A program made the translations under genes and the position numbers. DNA of 64,000 nucleotides from Marinobacter nanhaiticus D15-8W (GTDB lineage: Bacteria > Pseudomonadota > Gammaproteobacteria > Pseudomonadales > Oleiphilaceae), in contig NZ_AP028878.1 in the NCBI RefSeq assembly GCF_036511935.1, forward strand, positions 4,588,001 to 4,652,000, given 5' to 3'. The notes below the pieces were generated by a model, which was given only the letters and a program-made list of their open reading frames with translations, searched no databases and was not told where the DNA came from. Of the stretch, positions 17,320 to 26,518 are shown piece after piece (within the stretch, counting starts at the first letter, position 1; the number at the start of each line of letters is the position of its first letter).

Positions 17320-17910
17320 TCAAATCTTCGCTTCCCTCAACGCCTTCGCTACAAGATCGCTGCCTCGCCCCAACCGGCGAATATGACCCACTGCCTGCGG
17401 TACCGTCATCGCCAGGGGACGAATACGACCCTCGGCAAAATAGCCCACCGAGCCCGACCAGGGGTCCGGCGCACCCGGTAGATAAACCACCACGTCGCCA
17501 CCTTCGAGCCGTTCGATCTCGAACCCAAGCTGGGCGTTGTCGTCGAATTGCACCAATACCGGCTGCAGGCTGTGGGTTTGGTCCTCCTCCATCTGCAGGT
17601 GATCGGCGAATCCCTTGACGAATGCATAGCCGGGGATGGCCAGCAGACCGCTGTCTATCCTTCGATAGGCACGCCTGGCCAGCTTGCTGCGTGCCGCCAA
17701 CCCCGCAATGAAACAAACGATAAGGACCGCCAGCAATGCCAGGATCTCAGCGACGGCGATGCCCGCCACAGAGTCGACGGGTAGCAGACGGCCAAGAGGC
17801 TTGGCCATGTGCAGCATGATCCCATAGGCCTTTCCCAGCACAACAATAATGACCACCAACGGCAACAGAAAAACAAACCCGCCGACGATGGTGGTGCGGA
17901 TGAATATCAT
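17320..17910 (-). CDS. DUF502 family membrane protein
   Basis: A 196-residue protein with two hydrophobic segments near the N-terminus (TTIVGGFVFLLPLVVIIVVLG and IAVAEILALLAVLIVCFIAGL). They are followed by a soluble domain containing GYAFVKGFADHL and VGYFAEGRIRPLAMTVPQAVGH, as in the DUF502 family of unknown function. The ATG at 17910 has GGAGGA just upstream. A longer open frame back to 17985 would run toward the BCCT relic and is not supported. Confidence 0.85.
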   Translation of the reverse strand: MIFIRTTIVGGFVFLLPLVVIIVVLGKAYGIMLHMAKPLGRLLPVDSVAGIAVAEILALLAVLIVCFIAGLAARSKLARRAYRRIDSGLLAIPGYAFVKGFADHLQMEEDQTHSLQPVLVQFDDNAQLGFEIERLEGGDVVVYLPGAPDPWSGSVGYFAEGRIRPLAMTVPQAVGHIRRLGRGSDLVAKALREAKI

Positions 17911-17998
17911 GATTATTCCTCCTCCAGCGCCCGACCCGCCCGAGGCGATGAGCGGCAGCACGCAACGGCTGCGCATTAGCGTCACCGCCGCAGTCGTA

Positions 17999-18085
17999 TC
18001 GCCTCACCTTGTATCCCTTCACAGTCTTGTAGCACATCACCAGTACTGCAACGGAGAACGAGGTGGCCGGGACTGAGATGCCAGC
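17999..18085 (-). pseudogene. Relic of a BCCT transporter C-terminus
   Basis: About 29 codons on the minus strand read AGISVPATSFSVAVLVMCYK and on through TVKG. They align with the end of the intact BCCT carrier at 19384-21024 (AGVTATAIPFSIVMLVMCYT) at roughly 12 of 29 residues. CTGGTGATGTGCTACA is identical in both at the DNA level. A TGA lies directly upstream in frame, and no earlier part of a carrier is found. This looks like the tail of a deleted paralogue. Confidence 0.6.
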
Positions 18086-18263
18086 TCAATCCGGTTAGGG
18101 ATGTTAACCAAACCACCGAAATTTCGGAGAAACGAACAAATAAGGCGTAGGAACGTGCCCGCCCGCCAGCGCGCCATACGCCTATAATATCAACAGTGCT
18201 AGCAAGACATTGCCAAGGTTTTTTCACAATGTTCCTAGTCGATCCATTATCAAAGGAGTTTCG

Positions 18264-19316
18264 ATGAAAACGGTTGGTTATGCAGCGTATTCCTCCGATG
18301 CCAAGATGGTTCCCTATCATTTCGAGCGTCGTGCCTTACGGGCAAATGATGTATCCATTGAAATTCTGTTCAGCGGTGTCTGTCATTCCGATTTGCACAC
18401 GGTAAATGGTGATTGGGGCCCGCAGCCTTACCCGCTAGTGCCCGGCCATGAAATTATCGGTCGGGTATTGGAGGTCGGCCCGGACGTTACACAATACAAG
18501 CCGGGCGATCACGTCGGTGTTGGCTGTATGGTCGACAGCTGCCAGGAATGCGATCAGTGCCATCACCATGAAGAGCAATATTGCAGGCATGGCATGACAC
18601 CGACCTACGGTGCGCCGGATCGTATCGACGGCGAGACGACCCAGGGCGGCTACTCCAAGCATATCGTGGTACGTGAGGAGTTCGTTCTGCGGGTTCCTGA
18701 AGCGCTGGACCTGTCGAAGGCTGCTCCGATCCTGTGTGCAGGTATTACCACCTTCTCCCCCCTACGCACCTGGAATGTCGGTAAAGGCAGCCGGGTAGGC
18801 GTTATTGGCCTGGGCGGCTTGGGGCATATGGCGGTCAAGCTGGCCGTGGCTATGGGCGCGGATGTGACCGTACTGAGCCGCTCAAGCAAGAAGGAAGAGG
18901 AGGCCAAGGCCATCGGCGCTCAGGGCATTCTCGCCTCAACCGATGAAGACGCCATGGCCAAGGCAGCGTCTTCCCTGGACCTGATCATCGATACTGTTCC
19001 GGTGAAGCACGATGTAACGGTCTATGCTCCGCTTCTCGATGTGAATGGCACGTTGGTTATCGTAGGCCAGGTCGGCCCTATGAATGAATTTATATCGGCC
19101 CCTCTGATCATGGGACGCCGCCGTGTTGCGGGTTCACTGATTGGCGGCATCAAGGAGACGCAGGAAGTGCTGGACTTCTGCGCCGAACATAACATTCATC
19201 CAATCTGTGAAACTATCCGTCCGGATCAGATCAACGACGCCTTTGCGGTTATGGCGAAAGGCGACATCGCCCATCGTTATGTAATGGATATGTCCGCACT
19301 GTCACTCGATAACTGA
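18264..19316 (+). CDS. Zinc-dependent alcohol dehydrogenase/aldehyde reductase, YahK/cinnamyl-alcohol type
   Basis: A 350-residue medium-chain dehydrogenase. Catalytic zinc ligands are Cys40 (GVCHSD), His62/Glu63 (PGHE) and Cys158 (ILCAGIT). The structural zinc is held by Cys93, Cys96, Cys99 and Cys107. The NADPH-binding GLGGLG is at 182-187, followed by VLSRSSKKEEEA, where the Ser-Arg-Ser-Ser segment favours NADPH. The VGCMVDSCQECDQC signature matches E. coli YahK, a broad aldehyde reductase. AAGGAG is 5 bases before the ATG at 18264; an upstream open frame to 18210 is not needed. Confidence 0.92.
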   Translation: MKTVGYAAYSSDAKMVPYHFERRALRANDVSIEILFSGVCHSDLHTVNGDWGPQPYPLVPGHEIIGRVLEVGPDVTQYKPGDHVGVGCMVDSCQECDQCHHHEEQYCRHGMTPTYGAPDRIDGETTQGGYSKHIVVREEFVLRVPEALDLSKAAPILCAGITTFSPLRTWNVGKGSRVGVIGLGGLGHMAVKLAVAMGADVTVLSRSSKKEEEAKAIGAQGILASTDEDAMAKAASSLDLIIDTVPVKHDVTVYAPLLDVNGTLVIVGQVGPMNEFISAPLIMGRRRVAGSLIGGIKETQEVLDFCAEHNIHPICETIRPDQINDAFAVMAKGDIAHRYVMDMSALSLDN

Positions 19317-19330
19317 TCGATGCACCAAAG

Positions 19331-19363
19331 GATCAGGTCGCCGCACTATTGCGAGGCCTGATC
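19331..19363. terminator. Inverted repeat between convergent YahK-like and BCCT genes
   Basis: GATCAGG (19331-19337) pairs with CCTGATC (19357-19363). It lies between two convergent stop codons (19316 and 19384). There is no clear T-run on either side, so bidirectional termination is only plausible. Confidence 0.4.
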
Positions 19364-19383
19364 TACGCTCTTCACTGGCACCA

Positions 19384-21024
19384 TCAGCCTCGTATTCGCC
19401 TCAGCTCCCCCTTCAGCGCCTTCGTAATCGTGTAGCACATCACCAGCATCACGATGGAGAATGGAATAGCGGTGGCTGTAACCCCCGCCTGGAGTGCCGA
19501 TAGCCCACCACCAATAAGCAGCACGATTGCGACCAGGCCTTCGACAGTCGCCCAGAACATCCGCTGTGGCCGGGGCGCATCGACCTTGCCGCCAGCGGTG
19601 ATGGTATCGATGACCAGGGACCCCGAATCGGATGACGTCACGAAGAAGATCAAGGCCAGGATGATGGCCAGCACCGATGTCACGTCTGCCAACGGTAGTT
19701 CGTTCAGCATACCGAACACCGACAGTTCCGGCCGGTAGTTATCGATGACATAATCCTTCACCAAACTGCTCTCGGGGTCGGCATAGAGCTGATCCAGCGC
19801 GATGCCGCCAAAGACACCCATCCAGATAAAGATGAACAGGCTGGGAATCAGCAGCACGCAAAGCACGAATTCCCTGACCGTGCGCCCACGGGACACCCGG
19901 GCAATAAACATGCCCACGAACGGGGCCCAACTGACCCACCAGGCCCAGTAGAAGATGGTCCAGCTCTGGCGGTAGGCATCGTCCTCACGACCGAATGGAG
20001 CGGACAGCGGAATCAGCTCTTTCACATAGGTCACCAGACCGGTCCAAAACCCGTCCAGACCAACGAGGGTGGGCCCGGCGAAGAGGACAAAGAAGAAGAA
20101 CAACATCGCGAGGATCATGTTCATTTCGGCGAGCTTTTTCAGGCCACCATCGAGCCCGCGCCAAACCGAAACCAGCGCCACAGCCGTCACCAGCACAATT
20201 ACGATGACCTGCGTCGTGGTGTTGACCGCCAGATCGAAGACGAAGTTCATGCCCGCATTCGCCTGCTGGGCGCCGAGCCCGAGGGCGGTGGCCAGCCCGA
20301 ACAGCGTGGAGAACACGGCAAGGATGTCGATGATATCGCCCCGCCAGCCCCAGACAGCGTCACCAAAGACCGGGAAGAAAACCGAGCGGATGGAGAACGG
20401 CAAACCCTTGTTGTAGGTAAACAATGCCAACGCCAAAGCCATAACCACATAGACCGCCCAGCCGTGGATACCCCAATGCAGGAAGGTACCCGCCAACCCC
20501 AGGGCGCTGGCTTCGGGAATGGCATCTGGATTCAACGCGCCATCCTCGCCAAAGGGCGGCAACACACTCAGTGGCAAGGAAACGTTGGCGTGATAGACCG
20601 GCTCCAGCACGCTGAAGAAGAGCAATCCGATACCGATACCGGCAGTGAACAGCATGGCGAACCAGGAGAGGTAGCTGTATTCCGGTCGGGCATCCGCCCC
20701 ACCCAGCCTGACCGAGCCGTAGGGTGATACGACAAGCCATAGCGAGAACAGGATGAAGAAGTCCACCACGATCATGAAGTACCAATCGAGGGTGCCCGTG
20801 GAGAAGTTGACGACGGATTGGAAGATGCTGCCCGCCTGCTCGGGAAAAACCAGGGTAAGTACGATAAAGATAATGGAAGCCAGTGCCGAAATGGCGAAGA
20901 CCCGGTTGTGGATGTCGAAACCGAAAGGGCCGAGTTTGCCTACGATATTGTCCTGACCAATCTGGTAGTCGGTATTCATGTCGCTATCGACATGGGTGTG
21001 CTCAGGTTCCTCCGTTTGGCGCAT
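19384..21024 (-). CDS. BCCT family (betaine/carnitine/choline) osmolyte transporter
   Basis: A 546-residue inner-membrane secondary carrier with about 12 hydrophobic segments. Family landmarks are MLFTAGIGIGLLFFSVLEPVYH (about 123-144), the Trp-rich WTIFYWAWWVSWAPFVGMFIARVSRG (about 350-375) and TSSDSGSLVIDT. The glycine-rich GIGIG stretch fits the substrate-binding TM3 of sodium-coupled carriers such as BetP and OpuD. The likely cargo is glycine betaine, choline or another osmolyte, taken up under salt stress. A short relic of a second BCCT gene lies 1.3 kb downstream on the same strand. An alternative in-frame ATG (Met16) is possible. Confidence 0.93.
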   Translation of the reverse strand: MRQTEEPEHTHVDSDMNTDYQIGQDNIVGKLGPFGFDIHNRVFAISALASIIFIVLTLVFPEQAGSIFQSVVNFSTGTLDWYFMIVVDFFILFSLWLVVSPYGSVRLGGADARPEYSYLSWFAMLFTAGIGIGLLFFSVLEPVYHANVSLPLSVLPPFGEDGALNPDAIPEASALGLAGTFLHWGIHGWAVYVVMALALALFTYNKGLPFSIRSVFFPVFGDAVWGWRGDIIDILAVFSTLFGLATALGLGAQQANAGMNFVFDLAVNTTTQVIVIVLVTAVALVSVWRGLDGGLKKLAEMNMILAMLFFFFVLFAGPTLVGLDGFWTGLVTYVKELIPLSAPFGREDDAYRQSWTIFYWAWWVSWAPFVGMFIARVSRGRTVREFVLCVLLIPSLFIFIWMGVFGGIALDQLYADPESSLVKDYVIDNYRPELSVFGMLNELPLADVTSVLAIILALIFFVTSSDSGSLVIDTITAGGKVDAPRPQRMFWATVEGLVAIVLLIGGGLSALQAGVTATAIPFSIVMLVMCYTITKALKGELRRIRG

Positions 21025-21440
21025 GGGCTACGGGTCCTTTTCGTTAAAATTGTGGAATAGTGGGGACTCTCTAAACCGAACCAGCCTTTCGATGATTACG
21101 GATAAGCTCCAGGCAGACGCGGGGGAAGAGCGCATTCCTGACAGTATGAATAAGCCTAGCAGGCAAATCCGATAACTCATGGCCACCTCAACCCTAAATG
21201 GATTCGGGGCATGCAAAAGCCATCATATGGATTGAAATAACGTAACCTCTTTGGTGTCCCACCGCACAGAGCGCGGGGAGCACTACATCCGATTATGGAA
21301 TTGCACACCTCCAAACCTCGTAATGAGCAAGGAGAGCCGGTTCACTCGCCGGCCACCCTCGCCTCGGTGTGCCAGACAAGGGGGCGAGATTGGCCCGATA
21401 GAACTGAACCACCTCCAAACGCAACCAAAGGATGGACGCT
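21025..21440. other. Divergent intergenic region, BCCT carrier to CsbD
   Basis: About 416 bases between the start of the BCCT gene and the CsbD gene. It must contain promoters for both. I see no coding sequence with a family match and no clear riboswitch or tRNA. A small GC hairpin, GCCGG with CCGGC, occurs near 21335-21353. No sigma-70 box pair stood out. Confidence 0.4.
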
Positions 21441-21641
21441 ATGAACTGGGACAAAATCGAAGGCAACTGGAAGCAGATGAAAGGTGATGTCAAAACTCGC
21501 TGGGGCAAGCTCACCGACGACCAGCTCGATGTCATCGATGGCAAGCGCGAGAAGCTTGCAGGGCAACTCCAGGAGAGCTATGGCATCGGTCGGGAAGAGG
21601 CCGAGCAGCAGATCAAGGAGTTTGAGGACTCGTCCCGCTAA
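21441..21641 (+). CDS. CsbD family stress-response protein
   Basis: A 66-residue CsbD protein. It begins MNWDKIEGNWKQMKGDVKTR, an almost canonical CsbD N-terminus, and ends in a charged helix (EAEQQIKEFEDS). Family members in Bacillus (CsbD) and E. coli (YjbJ) are abundant under general or osmotic stress; their molecular role is unknown. AAAGG upstream places the start at 21441; an ATG at 21432 is too close to that site. Location beside an osmolyte carrier fits a salt-stress role. Confidence 0.9.
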   Translation: MNWDKIEGNWKQMKGDVKTRWGKLTDDQLDVIDGKREKLAGQLQESYGIGREEAEQQIKEFEDSSR

Positions 21642-21694
21642 AGGATTGGGAGAATCAAGCGCAAAGAATCAAAGGGTGCTTGAGTAATCCATAT

Positions 21695-21732
21695 GAAGCC
21701 ATCGCAAGTTTCTAAAGGCTTGTGATGGCTTC
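21695..21732. terminator. Strong hairpin at the convergent CsbD/Crp-like gene ends
   Basis: GAAGCCATCGCAAG (21695-21708) pairs with CTTGTGATGGCTTC (21719-21732), a 14-base stem with a single G-U wobble. It covers the last codons and stop of the Crp-like gene (stop at 21712). No T-tract follows, so it may act as an mRNA 3' end stabiliser or bidirectional barrier. Confidence 0.5.
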
Positions 21733-22464
21733 AGGCAATCGCCTTGCCCTGATACCAGCCCCAGGAAGCAACCTTTCGCACTCTTTCCTGACGACGGCAT
21801 AGCATTCGCAACTCCGGCGCTCGAGTTCATTGCGGTCCAGCACTCGAATGTGACCTCGCTTGTAGAGAATGACGCCTAGCTTGTCCAGCTTACCAGCGGC
21901 TTCCGTCACACTTTCCCGTCGCACACCGAGTATGCTGGCGATCCGTTCCTGCGTCATGATCAATTCATTACCGCCCAGGCGATCCAGGGCGAGCAACAGA
22001 CGGCGGCACAGCCGTTGATCAATGGTGTGGTGGCGGTTGCATATGGCGGTCTGCGCAATCTGCGTCATCAACGCCTGGGTATATCTGAGCATCAATTGCG
22101 AAAAATCGCCGTAACGGTTGAACTCCGTCTTGAGCTGACGGCTTGGCAGCCGAAATGCAGCGCCCCCGCTTTGGACAATCGCCCGGTTGGGCATGCTTTC
22201 GCCCCCCAAGAATACCGCAACACCAACGATACCGTCCCTTCCTACGACCGCTATTTCCGTGGAAGCGCCATTGTCTACAAGGCAGAGCAGGGAAACGAGG
22301 CAATCGACGGGAAAGTAGGCGTAGTACTCGGTGTCACCGGCTTCGTGCAAAACCTTACCCAGTGGCAGGTCAACCCGTTCCAGATTGGGGATCAGGCGAC
22401 CCCGGACATCCTGGGGAAGGGCCGCGATGAGCAGGTTATCTTCGGGGGAAAGGGCTCTGGGCAT
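21712..22464 (-). CDS. Crp/Fnr-family transcriptional regulator
   Basis: A 250-residue regulator with an N-terminal cyclic-nucleotide-binding fold (LPLGKVLHEAGDTEYYAYFPVDCLVSLL) and a C-terminal Crp-type HTH (ELIMTQERIASILGVRRESVTEAAGKL). The family-typical glycine-rich beta-roll is altered (VVGRDGIVGVAVFLGG), as in Crp-like proteins that do not bind cAMP. Cys are scattered rather than FNR-like. The ATG at 22464 has AGGA 8 bases upstream; an in-frame ATG at 22491 is weaker. The regulated genes are unknown. Confidence 0.88.
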   Translation of the reverse strand: MPRALSPEDNLLIAALPQDVRGRLIPNLERVDLPLGKVLHEAGDTEYYAYFPVDCLVSLLCLVDNGASTEIAVVGRDGIVGVAVFLGGESMPNRAIVQSGGAAFRLPSRQLKTEFNRYGDFSQLMLRYTQALMTQIAQTAICNRHHTIDQRLCRRLLLALDRLGGNELIMTQERIASILGVRRESVTEAAGKLDKLGVILYKRGHIRVLDRNELERRSCECYAVVRKECERLLPGAGIRARRLPEAITSL

Positions 22465-22720
22465 ACGCGTTCCTGCAGTTGGCAACGTCATAGGGCTTAC
22501 TACACTTATAACCCGCTTGCCGGCGCAGGCGCGTTAATTTCCGATAACCTGTTCGTCAGGTTTGCGCGCAGCACTGCACGCGAACTGCCTCCCCTGCCCG
22601 CCTGTCGTTCATCCTTTTGGCCCCTTAGGCATACCGATGGAACGCAATGTGCCACACCGTGCTATAGTCGTTTTTCGTCCATCGACACTTGGCCTTTGCA
22701 CCCTATCAGCGAGTATTTCT

Positions 22721-23104
22721 ATGAGCAGCGAACCACTGGAAACCATCCTCGAACTGGATGGCGAAGAGCGCTTCGACTATTTCCTGGATAACGTGCTCGA
22801 AGAGCGGGAGATCTGGATTCTGGTCAACCAGGATAATCACTTCCTCAAGATCGTTTCGGAAGACGATGGCATCGCGTATCTGCCCGTTTGGCCAAGTGCG
22901 GCGTTTGCCGCGAAGTACGCAGAAGGCGCGGACGGGCTGACACCCAGAAACCTTTCGCTACCGGAGTTCTTCAAGAAATGGGTGCCGGGCCTGCAGAAAG
23001 ACGGGCTGGAGGTCGGCGTCTTTCCCGGCACCGACGACACCCTGTGGATCACGCCGGCAGCGGACCTGAAAAATGACCTGCAGGACGAGCTCGCGAATAT
23101 CTGA
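22721..23104 (+). CDS. DUF2750 family protein
   Basis: A 127-residue cytosolic acidic protein. It contains ERFDYFLDNVLEEREIWIL, FLKIVSEDDGIAYLPVWP and FAAKYAEG, typical of DUF2750. The function is unknown; the family resembles small immunity or SUKH-like proteins in its pattern of aromatic and acidic residues, but I would not assign that. The ATG at 22721 starts the conserved part; the frame upstream to 22562 has no family similarity. Confidence 0.82.
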   Translation: MSSEPLETILELDGEERFDYFLDNVLEEREIWILVNQDNHFLKIVSEDDGIAYLPVWPSAAFAAKYAEGADGLTPRNLSLPEFFKKWVPGLQKDGLEVGVFPGTDDTLWITPAADLKNDLQDELANI

Positions 23105-23126
23105 TGTTCCGTCCCGAGGGCACGGC

Positions 23127-24122
23127 TCAGTGCCCCTTGTTACCCGCTTGCCCGTGGAGGAACTCGATGGCGCGTCGGGTTGCTGGCCACATGACACTGC
23201 CGTGCCCCTCCCCGGGAAATAAAGTGGTCTGCACTGACCATGTTGGGTGACGGCCTTCCAGCCAATCCGCAAACGCACCTACGTTATCGATGACCGCCCG
23301 GGCCCGTATCTGACGCGCTTTTGGCGTACCACGCTCAGACGGGTCCGGCGTCTGCTCCAGGCCGCCTGCACCCAGGAGGACATAAGGCGCGGCGCTCTCG
23401 TCGTGATCAGGCCGCGTCCGCTGTAGATCCTCTATGGCTCCCACCGGGCTATCGCCATACCACCACAGCGAAGGGCTGATGGCGATATAACGGTTGAAGC
23501 TAGCAGGCGCCGTCAGCAAGACATGCACGGCGAAAAGCCCGCCGAAGGAGTGACCGAACAGGGCTTCGCGATCTGGATTCACCTCGAAACGCCGGGCGAT
23601 TTCCGGCTTGAGCCGGGTGTTGATAAACGCCAGGAAGCGGTCGGCACCCCCGTGTACGTCTTCAGACTTGTTCCGCGCAGCGTGCGGCGGCGTGTAATCC
23701 AGCGCCCGTTGATCGAAGTCGAAACGCGCTGCACCTGGATATCCGATAGCGACAATCATCAGCGGGCTGCCAGGGCCCCGGGGGCCCTTACGGGTCAAGG
23801 TATCCCGCGCCACCTTCACCAGCGGCAGGTACGCATTGCCATCCAGCAGGTAGACGACCGGATAGCCGCCAGCCGGCGGTGGAGCTTCCGGCAGCGCAAC
23901 CTGGATCAGGTAATCGTGGCCGGTTTCCGGCGACGCCAACGTGAAGGATTGAGTGTCCGGCAGGCTGACGTCACCCGGCGGTGTGCAGTAGGCCATGGTT
24001 GGTAGGAAACCCATCAGGACGAGCGCCACAACTCCGTGCAGCGCCTTGAGAAGAGAAGACGGGCGCCCCGAAAGATCGAGGCGCCGGCACGCGTACTGCC
24101 GATTCAACAGGCAACCGGGCAT
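23127..24122 (-). CDS. Periplasmic alpha/beta hydrolase, siderophore esterase-like (IroE/BesA/Fes type)
   Basis: A 331-residue exported hydrolase. A hydrophobic segment at about 28-45 acts as signal or anchor. The nucleophile elbow GHSFGG is at 190-195 (Ser192). The oxyanion region reads YLLDGNAY (91-98), and the catalytic His is in FPGEGHGSV near 308. It matches the esterase D/IroE group, which hydrolyse ferric siderophores. Its ATG overlaps the receptor stop in a TGATG, so translation is coupled to the TonB receptor. The esterase probably frees iron from the siderophore imported by that receptor. Confidence 0.88.
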   Translation of the reverse strand: MPGCLLNRQYACRRLDLSGRPSSLLKALHGVVALVLMGFLPTMAYCTPPGDVSLPDTQSFTLASPETGHDYLIQVALPEAPPPAGGYPVVYLLDGNAYLPLVKVARDTLTRKGPRGPGSPLMIVAIGYPGAARFDFDQRALDYTPPHAARNKSEDVHGGADRFLAFINTRLKPEIARRFEVNPDREALFGHSFGGLFAVHVLLTAPASFNRYIAISPSLWWYGDSPVGAIEDLQRTRPDHDESAAPYVLLGAGGLEQTPDPSERGTPKARQIRARAVIDNVGAFADWLEGRHPTWSVQTTLFPGEGHGSVMWPATRRAIEFLHGQAGNKGH

Positions 24123-26314
24123 CAGAAGTCGTAGCGCAAGGTGGCTACGGCGTTGGCGGGCGCGCCCACTATGTTGAACGTATTCACACCGCCGACCCGG
24201 TTGTAGTAAGTGCGGTCCAGGATGTTGTTGAGATTGAGCTGCGCACTCAGGTGATCGTTGAAGTCGTAACCTACCATGGCATCGACTACGGCATAGCCAG
24301 GTGCCTCAACATCGCTGCTGGACGAGAAATTGCTCATCGCCGTCACGCCACCCCCTACACGGAGCCCATTCAGTATGCCGCCGGCAAAGCCATATTGCGT
24401 CCAGACCTTGACCTGGTTTCTCGGCATGAGCAGGAAGATACCATCGTCACGCGCTGTAGAGGCTTCCTCGACCTCGGTATCAAGATAGGTATAGCCGGCA
24501 ATCAGGTCCCACTGGTCGGTCAGGCTGCCGGTGACCTCGAACTCGCCCCCCTGTATCCGCATCTTGCCGAGCGGCACCGAATAGCTCGCGCCGGCACTCT
24601 CGGGCGTTGCCGCGCGGTTCTCGTCATAGAGCCGGAAGGCGCTGACACGGGCGTTCAGGTCGCCACCGAAGTAGCTACCTTTGATACCGGCTTCGTACTG
24701 CTCCCCTTCGCGGGGTTTCAGCAGATCGCCGTCTGCATCGGTGCTGGCCTGGGGCTTGAAGACCTGCGAGTAGCTAGCGTAAAGCGAGTGATGGGCATCA
24801 AGGTCAAACACCAGTCCGGCATAAGGTGTAAAGGCATTGTCGTCGCGATCCTGGCTGTTGTCGGCGACTTTGTTGGTCTCCTCGGCGTCGTAATGACTCA
24901 CCCTGCCACCGGCGATCAACGCCAATGCGGCCATCGGTCGCAACGTCAGTTTTGCGTAGAGGCCGGTCTCCTCGAGCCGGGACTCGGTATAAGAGTAACC
25001 CCGACCGCTGGCACGTGCGGTTGCGAGCACATCGACGAAGGCCAGGTCGTTCAGCTCCTCAAGGGTAACGCGATCGGAGGTCAGGCCCCTGGAGCGCCCG
25101 GATTCGTTGTCGGTTTCATAACGCTTGTAGTCGGCACCCACGACAAATTCACTCACGTTGCCGAAGACTTCGAAAGGCTTGCTGTAACTGGCGTCCACCG
25201 CCAGCGCCTGTTGGTCGATCTGGCTCCCGATCCCCGCCACATTGAGCGTCTGGTCGTTATCGAGGGCGCTGCCGCCGAAAGCGTAGTTGAAATCAGCCTC
25301 ACGATCGGAATAGCGCGCCGCAAGTCGACCGTAACCACCGCCGCTAAAACTGTGCTTCAACTCAGCAATCCAGTCGTTCGAACGGCTATCGAAGTCGTTC
25401 CACTTCGCGCCGTAGAATTCCGATACCGAACCGTAGAGTAATTCGCCGTCACTACCCACTGGCTGGCCGTTGTTAACGACGATGTCCCTGCTGTTGTGAA
25501 GGAAGCCCAGACCGAGGGTGGTCGCATCACCGATATCGATATCCAGCGCCGCGTAAACATCGCCCTGCTCGTTGTCGTTGTAGTCCACGAAGCTGGCATG
25601 TTCGGTATAGTCGGCCACGACCCGACCACGCACGCTGCCGGATTCGTTCAAAGGTCCGGCCACGTCCACCTGGGTACCCAGCTGGTCCTCGGTGCCCACG
25701 CTGCCCTGTACATGCGCCTGGAACTCGTCCGTGGGGCGTTTGCGCACCAGGTTTACGATACCGCCCATCTCGCTGGTGCTGTTGAACAGCCCCGAGGGGC
25801 CACGCATGATTTCCACCCGGTCGAACGCCGCCAGCGAGGGCACCGAGCCACTGATGCTGGACATCGGCGCTGGCAACCCATCGATGTTGAATTCGTCGTA
25901 CTCGTAACCCCGGGCATAGATCGACGAACGTCCGCTGTCGTTGGTCAGCACACGCATACCGGGCGTGCGACGTCCCAACTCGTCCAGTGTGCTCAGACCC
26001 TGGTCCTCGATGGCCTCACGGGTAACCACGCTCACCGATTGCGGAATGTCCCGCAGGCTGGCCGGTGCCTTGGTACCGACTGTCGCTGCATCGATGCCAT
26101 AACCGCCCGCCTGTTCCGACGACTCCATCTCGTAGAACCGGTTGCCCTCCACGGTAATGACATCAAGCCGGGTCGGTGTTTCCGTCGATTGCGCCAGGGC
26201 ATTCTGCCCCATACCGAAAAGGGTCACCGCCACTCCGGCGGCGAGGCGGGAAAGGCGCCAGCCCTGGGGCGCAACTGGTTGGATGGGCCGGGTCTCGCGG
26301 GGTTGGGTGGACAT
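24122..26314 (-). CDS. TonB-dependent siderophore receptor
   Basis: A 730-residue outer-membrane receptor. A long signal peptide ends near residue 42 (ALAQ). A TonB-box-like RLDVITVEG follows, then the plug domain (about 60-180) with SLRDIPQSVSVVTREAIEDQ, DGLPAP and RVEIMRGPSGLFNS. The beta-barrel then runs to the terminal Phe (ATLRYDF), as needed for barrel assembly. It is closest to the FhuE/FpvA-like hydroxamate or mixed siderophore receptors that carry VDVAGPLNESGSVRGRVV. GGAG precedes the ATG. It heads an operon with the esterase and has a Fur-box-like site 58 bases upstream. Confidence 0.93.
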   Translation of the reverse strand: MSTQPRETRPIQPVAPQGWRLSRLAAGVAVTLFGMGQNALAQSTETPTRLDVITVEGNRFYEMESSEQAGGYGIDAATVGTKAPASLRDIPQSVSVVTREAIEDQGLSTLDELGRRTPGMRVLTNDSGRSSIYARGYEYDEFNIDGLPAPMSSISGSVPSLAAFDRVEIMRGPSGLFNSTSEMGGIVNLVRKRPTDEFQAHVQGSVGTEDQLGTQVDVAGPLNESGSVRGRVVADYTEHASFVDYNDNEQGDVYAALDIDIGDATTLGLGFLHNSRDIVVNNGQPVGSDGELLYGSVSEFYGAKWNDFDSRSNDWIAELKHSFSGGGYGRLAARYSDREADFNYAFGGSALDNDQTLNVAGIGSQIDQQALAVDASYSKPFEVFGNVSEFVVGADYKRYETDNESGRSRGLTSDRVTLEELNDLAFVDVLATARASGRGYSYTESRLEETGLYAKLTLRPMAALALIAGGRVSHYDAEETNKVADNSQDRDDNAFTPYAGLVFDLDAHHSLYASYSQVFKPQASTDADGDLLKPREGEQYEAGIKGSYFGGDLNARVSAFRLYDENRAATPESAGASYSVPLGKMRIQGGEFEVTGSLTDQWDLIAGYTYLDTEVEEASTARDDGIFLLMPRNQVKVWTQYGFAGGILNGLRVGGGVTAMSNFSSSSDVEAPGYAVVDAMVGYDFNDHLSAQLNLNNILDRTYYNRVGGVNTFNIVGAPANAVATLRYDF

Positions 26315-26371
26315 AGTGCACTCCGTTATCCATGCATCGGTTCATTCGCGCACGGCTTCGGCGCGACTATT

Positions 26372-26390
26372 GCGAATGAGAATGCGTTAC
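26372..26390. promoter_or_regulatory. Fur-box-like site
   Basis: GCGAATGAGAATGCGTTAC matches the 19-base Fur consensus at 11 positions, including AATGA and AAT. It lies between the siderophore receptor (start 26314, minus strand) and the PchR-like regulator (start 26519, plus strand). Iron repression of either or both is inferred. Confidence 0.55.
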
Positions 26391-26518
26391 AATTGCTGTT
26401 GAGGCGGCAGATTATGACAGCCCACCATGAACGCGACCTTTGCAAATGCGGCGAATAGCTTTGCGAACACCCCAGATCCCATGACTTGGATCGGGAGACG
26501 TAGACGCCGGGAGGAGAT

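Noticed and set aside
24251..25441. Long plus-strand open frame (396 residues) opposite the TonB receptor
   Set aside because: It mirrors the codon pattern of the real gene, is rich in His/Gln/Arg, has no ribosome site or domain, and the minus strand encodes a complete receptor with signal peptide and terminal Phe.
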